A DNA stretch of 64,000 nucleotides from Helianthus annuus. Its lineage: Eukaryota > Streptophyta > Magnoliopsida > Asterales > Asteraceae. This document shows positions 58,904-64,000 of this stretch, piece by piece (within the stretch, counting starts at the first letter, position 1; every line of letters starts with the position of its first letter). Under the pieces are notes generated by a model. It ran no database searches, was not told where the DNA came from, and worked only from the letters and a program-made list of their open reading frames with translations. Location of the stretch: positions 122,015,061-122,079,060 of the forward strand of contig NC_035443.2 of the NCBI RefSeq assembly GCF_002127325.2. The letters run 5' to 3'. Both the position numbers and the translations under genes were made by a program.

Positions 58904-60162
58904 TAAAGTATACAACACCTTATCACTTTTAACGGCAGACACAGATTCCTTGATAGGATCTATCACTTGTTTAGCAACCGATTGCACAGTAGGAGTAGGA
59001 GGATCACACAGAATATGATTCTCAATAGGAATTTCTACTCCTTTTCTATCATCAAGAGATGTATCCTCATCACTAACATCTGATTCATCATCCGAAGAGT
59101 CATAGTCCTCAACAGTTAGAGCACTTTGTTTCCATAGATGTTGAATTTTCTTTTGTTTCAGATGAGCCCACTAAGGAACTGTCCGATTTGAACCCTAATC
59201 CTGTAGTTACTTCCTCATAATCAAGAGGTACACTTGGTTCAAACCGAGGCATTTCCTCCTCATCGGGCATTTTGGTATACTTGTGTCTCAAAGGAAGTGG
59301 ACACGACTTATACCCAACGCCTTCATGTTCCCTTTTAGCTTTTGAACATCTATGATGTGATCAAGCACATATCGGGAGTTTGAGTAACTTTCCAATTTGA
59401 GTTTGATCGCATCATGCTCACACTTTGCCACGGCTAGCTCCTTCTTTGTTTCCTCAATGATATTAATGTAGTTATTAATACCAATTTGTTTATTAAAAAC
59501 AGTTTTTGTTAATTCGGAAACGCTTTTCTTTAAAAGTTTCAATTACTGATTTGAAATCTTTTTCATTACCAGCTAAGGCCATGTTTGCCTCTTTGCATTT
59601 TGACAGTCCAATAACTAAACTTTGATTGTGACTATGGATCGTTTCAGATTCATGTTTTTAATTTAGCACATTCATGTTTCATATCAGCACAATCACTACA
59701 TATGCTAGGAGTTTCAGATTTTACCTGACTTGTAGAAGCTACGACATTATCTGTAGTGTCATTCAGGAAAGAGAAAGATACATCTTCAAATAAGAACTTC
59801 TCCATTTCATTCGATGCAGCAACAGCTTTCTTGATCAAGTCAGAATTTTTGACATTTCATCTCCTTGGCATCATTCGACAAACTATCACCTTCAGAATCC
59901 ATTCCCTCATTCACGTCTGATTCTGAACTGTAATCACTCACACCTGAGCCATGTTCATCAGTACTGCCACTATATCCTGAACTGTCACCATTTCCTGAGG
60001 ATTCACCATCATTGAAATTCTTGACAATTTCAGCATAAAACGCAGTTCCTCCTTGATCTCCACCTCCACATTGTACTGACCAATCACACCCTTCATCAGT
60101 TTGATTTGAGTTGGATGTAGATGTACTTGTTTGATTTCTGAAAGGATTTTGGTTGCCCTTTT
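58904..60162 (-). pseudogene. Element 1 gag, N-proximal part
   Basis: The minus strand from 60162 downward encodes KGNQNPFRNQTSTSTSNSNQ and CDWSVQCGGGDQGGTAFYAE, then an acidic Ser/Asp/Gly-rich stretch. A Cys-rich bit SDCADMKHECAKLKT, a coiled-coil (IEETKKELAVAKCEHDAIKL) and TKMPDEEEMPRFEPSVPLDY follow. Indels near 59840, 59640, 59560 and 59290 break it. It is cut at 60162 by the LTR insertion and continues at 42315 after the solo LTR. It is a Sirevirus-type copia gag. Confidence 0.7.
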
Positions 60163-61134
60163 GTGACAACCCTCATAATTACAGGTATCCGCACAATTAA
60201 TGAATATTGATTTGTGCTTAATTACAACTGTTGACTTAAACTGCTTTCTGAATTTTTATCATACAAACATGTGCATCACATTCCATATTGTCACATCACT
60301 TATTGCATACAAACTTTAGTGACATAAACGATGCACAAAGCACAGTTAGCACCGGTTAGCGGATAGCTCAGAAATATGCTGACATTGTTAGTACATAGAC
60401 AGACAATGTTTTGAGACCCCGAAGGGCCAGAGACAAGGCACTACACTAATATGGTGTGTAGGGGAAGTAAAGAACCATAAAACAACGTCACTCGTTGATA
60501 AGTTTAAGTGCCGGAAAGTGCCTAAAACCCACTAAAAATGCAGAATTCTGCATATTTCAGCAAAATTCAGCTTTTTAACAAGCTAGTAACATGCAAAAAA
60601 TATGGAAAATGGTTCTGAATGCTTTCCTAAGTGTCGGGAATTAAAAGTGTCACAAAAGGGTACTTAAAGAACACTAAACGAAATAACTTGACACTTTAAC
60701 GAACCAGTATCTAACCGAACAACCGGACATTACCCGAACACCAAATATTGCTAGAAGCATTGTTTTATTATTTCTTGGCTAGTTATGGTTCCCAAACACC
60801 CTAACACACTACATAATGCAAAATACAGATAAACACTAGAACTTTACACTTAACACCCTAACTAATTACCTACTTATTATTACAACTTACATTTAACCCC
60901 CTCCCCCTTGTTGTAATCGCCACAAGTATGGCCCCACCTCCAAATCTTACAAGATTTATTTTGATTTTGCATTGGATTTGGGAAGATTCATTTAGATAGG
61001 TTGTGTACCTTAGGGAACATTTCTACCCAATGGACAATAAGATTAGTGGTTATAAGTAACCATCTTCATCAACATTTCAACACCACCACACCCACCTCTC
61101 CTTCTCCCTCTCCTCACTTCGGCCGTAGGTAACA
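60163..61134 (+). mobile_element. Tekay-like LTR fragment interrupting element 1 gag
   Basis: It starts TGTGACAACCCTCATAATTA and tracks the 18362 LTR for about 970 bp, including the cagaattctgcat block and the aaccggac...tacccg block. The five bases before it (60158-60162) are ccttt. It is cut at 61134 by the next insertion, so whether it is solo or part of a full element is not known. Confidence 0.85.
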
Positions 61135-62750
61135 TGTCACGACCCCCGACCCCCATCCTAGCCGGAATCGGAAGCCGCGAGCAGTCCAGTGGGTACCGGT
61201 GATTATTTTGAAAAACATTGCAGAGGAAATTTCATCAGGACCGTTGAGTTAGGAAAATATCAGAGTTTAGAAACACCGGATTTTATTTAAATAGATGGAA
61301 TAAATTAACATGTTTTACAAGGTAGCTTTAATAAAAACAATATTTCTTATTTGATTAATTAATAAAATAAGGCCACTTCTAGAAGTCCTTTAGTGTCGGA
61401 TCCAATCCTTACTCCAATCTACTGTAATTACCTGAAACCGCGTTTTAAAACGGTTTTGTCAGCGGGAAATACTTGAGTGAATCATTCAGTTTACTAAAAC
61501 GACTCGTTTGTTATAATTCACAGTGTTTAAAGATCTTTTACACATGTTTCTGATATCAACCAACTAGCCACAGTATTTTGTCACTCCACCGGATCTGTGA
61601 CAGTGGTCATATCACCATTGGCTGCCCAAATGAATGACATATCACTTAATTTTAGGTTCGCCCCACCTAATCGTGATAAAAACTGTAGTAATGTGCACAA
61701 TACCCACATACTGGCTGAAATTTGGTGATTACATAAACTTAATCACTGTAAGTTAATAATTCTGAAATAAATTTGGAGTATTGTAAAACATTTGATTAAA
61801 AAGAGAATGACTCACAAATCAGCATGCAGGATTGAGTTAACAAACTTCTTGATTCTATTTTCTTCCGATAATTAAGCATGCACTTTATTATTCTGGATCT
61901 TCTGATGATTTAATAGTTTGTTTGATTGTAAGGGTGTAGTTGGGAGTATTCTTGGTAATTAAATACATAGTTTAACAGAATGGAATACGTATTGGTGTAA
62001 AACCCAAATCAAACCCTTAACGGTAGTCATGAGATTCGAACCTTAACGAATTTCACAAAAACCGGGTTAATGATCAATACAGCTTTTACGATAACTCACG
62101 AGATCAAATTCTCACAACGAACGACAAAGTGCGATACTTAAACATTCATCGAATTAACAGACGAACGACAAAGTATAACCCTAATATGGGCGGCACTTAA
62201 ACATCCATTGGATATATTGATCAGTCGGAAAAATGAATCGTAATAGCGATTAAATAGCGATTGAGTGATTATTGGTTAGAACACCAACGTATAGAGAGAA
62301 GAAGAAAAGAAATGAGCAAAGAAAAATGAATCCTAAGCTTCTTATTTATAGCAAGCCAGCAAGCACCTCAAATAATCTTCTAATCGATGTGGGATAGATT
62401 TTGACGTGCCTACCTACCTGTTTGACATGCTAGCTAGCTTGCTTATATATATTAATTCAGCTGCTTCACTCGTTTTTCTCGTATAACTTTTAAAATATGA
62501 CGTTTTAATAAAACGACGAATATGTCTTTAGAACGAGCATATTTTTATCTACGTTTTAACCTAAGTTTCATTAAAAACGGAGTAAGGTAAAAAAATAATA
62601 TATTTAATTATTAATATTAAACGTTCTCATACGACCTCATATATATCTATTTTTAATAAACCTTACTTAGCTTAATTAATCTTGTTAGCTTAATTAATAT
62701 TGATTAACTGATTAATTACTCATACTAACTTAATTAATAAATTAATGAGT
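61135..62750 (-). mobile_element. Minus-strand LTR inserted in the Tekay-like LTR
   Basis: The left end is TGTCACGACCCCCGACCC. A minus-strand TATA box at 62343-62350 lies about 1.2 kb in, consistent with a long LTR read right to left. Upstream U3-like AT-rich sequence reaches about 62750, where a further insertion seems to begin. No TSD partner for taaca (61130-61134) was found inside the window. Confidence 0.55.
62343..62350 (-). promoter_or_regulatory. LTR TATA box (minus strand)
   Basis: Plus tatttata gives minus TATAAATA, followed in the minus sense by aagaagcttaggattc. Confidence 0.5.
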
Positions 62751-62948
62751 TAACTGCCATTTTCGTCCCTGTGGTTTGGTCACTTTGGCCATTTCAGTCC
62801 ATTTTTTCAAAAAATGCGCCATTTTCCTCCCCGACGTTTTGGAAAGGTGCCATTTCAGTCCAAAAATCATAACCCAGTTAAGTCGGTTTGTAAATAAGGA
62901 CTGATAAGGAAAATTTGTAACATAAAGGACTGATTGTGTAAATTTGTA

Positions 62949-63086
62949 ACACCACCACCACTAGCCCTGCCACCACCACCACTCCGCTGCCACCACCACC
63001 ACCACCGCCACCACAGCCACCACCGCCACCAGAGCCACTGCCACCACAGCCACCACAGCCACCACCGCCACTGCCACCACTCCCCC
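62949..63086. repeat. (CCA/GCC)n low-complexity tract
   Basis: Interrupted accaccacc and gccaccacag units. They create His-rich and Trp-rich ORFs that are not supported as genes. Confidence 0.9.
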
Positions 63087-63843
63087 TCTACTCTCTCTCT
63101 ATGCTGGAGATGTAGTTTGATCGGAGAAGAGGATGTCATGGTGAACAGGGTGGTTCAACGATGATGAAGAAGATTAATGGAAGATGTTGATAGTTGCAGG
63201 TTTGGTCGCCGGTGGGAGTGAATCGGAGAATACGGAGATGAAAATGAATGGTCTGCAATCACCACCACCATCAAAACAGTCAATGAAAATTCAAATATTT
63301 GAACATGTTACTGTTCATCGTCTTCCCCAAAACAGTCAACGAAAGCAAACCCGATCCGATTTCGATTCAAAACATGATTATAATGTAATTAAAACTTGCA
63401 GAAACATAATATAAGTAATAACATACTGATTTAACAAGTAAAACCGATTCGGTATCGTTTGGAATGGCGGCTCGACTAAGCTCCAGCGATGGTTTTTCCG
63501 GCGAGACTTGCAGAGGTGATCAGCTATAAGTCAAACTTAATTCTCAAAAACCTAATTAACAATTACAAGTCTTATAACAACCGATAACAAACATAGAATA
63601 AATCAACTGATAACTAACTGAAACAGAGGCGAACGTTAGGGCTTGTTCAATCATACGGATCTGAGCAGAACGGTGATCGGAGAGTTCAACTACCTGAAAC
63701 AGAGGCGAACGTTAGGGCTTCTGCTGCTGGTCATCATCTGCCGTCGTAACCTTCTCCGTCATCGGCGTTGTCGATTCAGTTGGTGGCGGCGGAGGTCTGG
63801 TGTGGCGGTTTAGAGAGAGGGGGAGTAGAAAGAGAGAGAGAGT

Positions 63844-64000
63844 GGCGATGATGACGGCGGTGGTGTTTTTGGGATGGTGGTTGATGATGATGGCGGAGGA
63901 TGATGACGGCGATGGTGTTTTAGGATGGTGGTTGATGATGAGGAGAGGAGGATGATGACGGTGGTGGTGTTTTTGGGATGGTGGTTGATGGATGACGGCG
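63844..64000. repeat. ~57-bp minisatellite at window end
   Basis: Three units of gatgatgacgg(c/t)g(g/a)tggtgtttt...ggatggtggttgatgatg. The array may continue past base 64000. Confidence 0.8.

Larger units (their letters stand above)
62751..64000 (+). mobile_element. Terminal-repeat-like DNA element, open at window end
   Basis: It begins taactgccattttcgtccct and repeats gccatttcagtcc three times in 130 bp. This is the same style as 11822-12060 and 29560-29775. After an ACC-rich tract it holds mildly gene-like, G/A-rich sequence with a duplicated 26-bp phrase ctgaaacagaggcgaacgtt (63618 and 63693) and a minisatellite. It is possibly a MULE-like element carrying host sequence; unproven. Confidence 0.4.

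Noticed and set aside
62867..63164. Trp-rich and His-rich ORFs
   Set aside because: They come from the (CCA)n tract.

Overview
The window looks like intergenic DNA from a large plant nuclear genome. It is AT-rich and consists almost entirely of transposable elements inserted into one another. I see no intact host gene, rRNA, tRNA or CRISPR array. The mix of Ty3/gypsy elements with 3-4 kb LTRs and Sirevirus-type Ty1/copia elements with an env-like ORF suggests a eudicot, probably Asteraceae. That placement rests on family recall, not on a search. All insertion boundaries below were read by eye from TG...CA ends and target-site duplications (TSDs).

Left part (1-12 kb). A broken env-like ORF on the minus strand (7092 to 1, running off the window) is split by a 3.6-kb solo LTR with TSD cttca. 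Upstream of the ORF lies about 1.5 kb of short-motif and 300-bp tandem repeats, then AT-rich non-coding DNA and a clean hAT MITE with a perfect 8-bp TSD.

Nest 1 (11.8-29.8 kb). An inverted pair of related ~150-200-bp terminal-repeat-like sequences brackets this stretch. Inside are three small elements separated by (TA)n tracts, then a candidate ~10.2-kb hAT element (13761-23948). That element holds captured exons from at least two host genes, an ankyrin-repeat gene and a DCD-domain gene, all on the minus strand. A Ty3/gypsy Tekay-like element (14425-21298, TSD cctta) is inserted in it. To the right are a 4.0-kb solo LTR (TSD agacg) and a 504-bp solo copia LTR (TSD agttt).

Middle (29.9-37.9 kb). 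A minus-strand LINE remnant is interrupted by a Tat-like LTR. It abuts a minus-strand Tekay-like LTR (32101-35716) with an 11-bp minisatellite next to its TATA box. A badly decayed pol follows, up to a 13-N gap.

Nest 2 (37.9-64 kb). A minus-strand Sirevirus-like element (element 1: 3' LTR 37863-38743, gag/protease 60162-58904 plus 42315-41180) contains a ~3.4-kb solo LTR (42316-58898, TSD ccgac). That LTR in turn contains a young ~13-kb Sirevirus-like element (element 2, 42728-55892, LTRs about 99% alike). Both Sirevirus-like elements have gag and a protease remnant but no visible integrase, reverse transcriptase or RNase H. Element 2 has an env-like ORF, two primer-binding sites and internal duplications. 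It also carries roughly 40 copies of a degenerate GAGTCGAGACC/ACTCGAGACC motif in its non-coding parts. The right end is a further nest: Sirevirus gag, interrupted by a Tekay-like LTR (60163), interrupted by a minus-strand LTR (61135), interrupted by a terminal-repeat element (about 62751) that runs off the window.

Functionally the window is a record of insertion, LTR-LTR recombination, nonsense mutation and deletion. The best candidates for something new are the multi-gene captured exon chain in the hAT element, and the pol-less gag plus env-like Sirevirus elements with their family-specific short-motif arrays.
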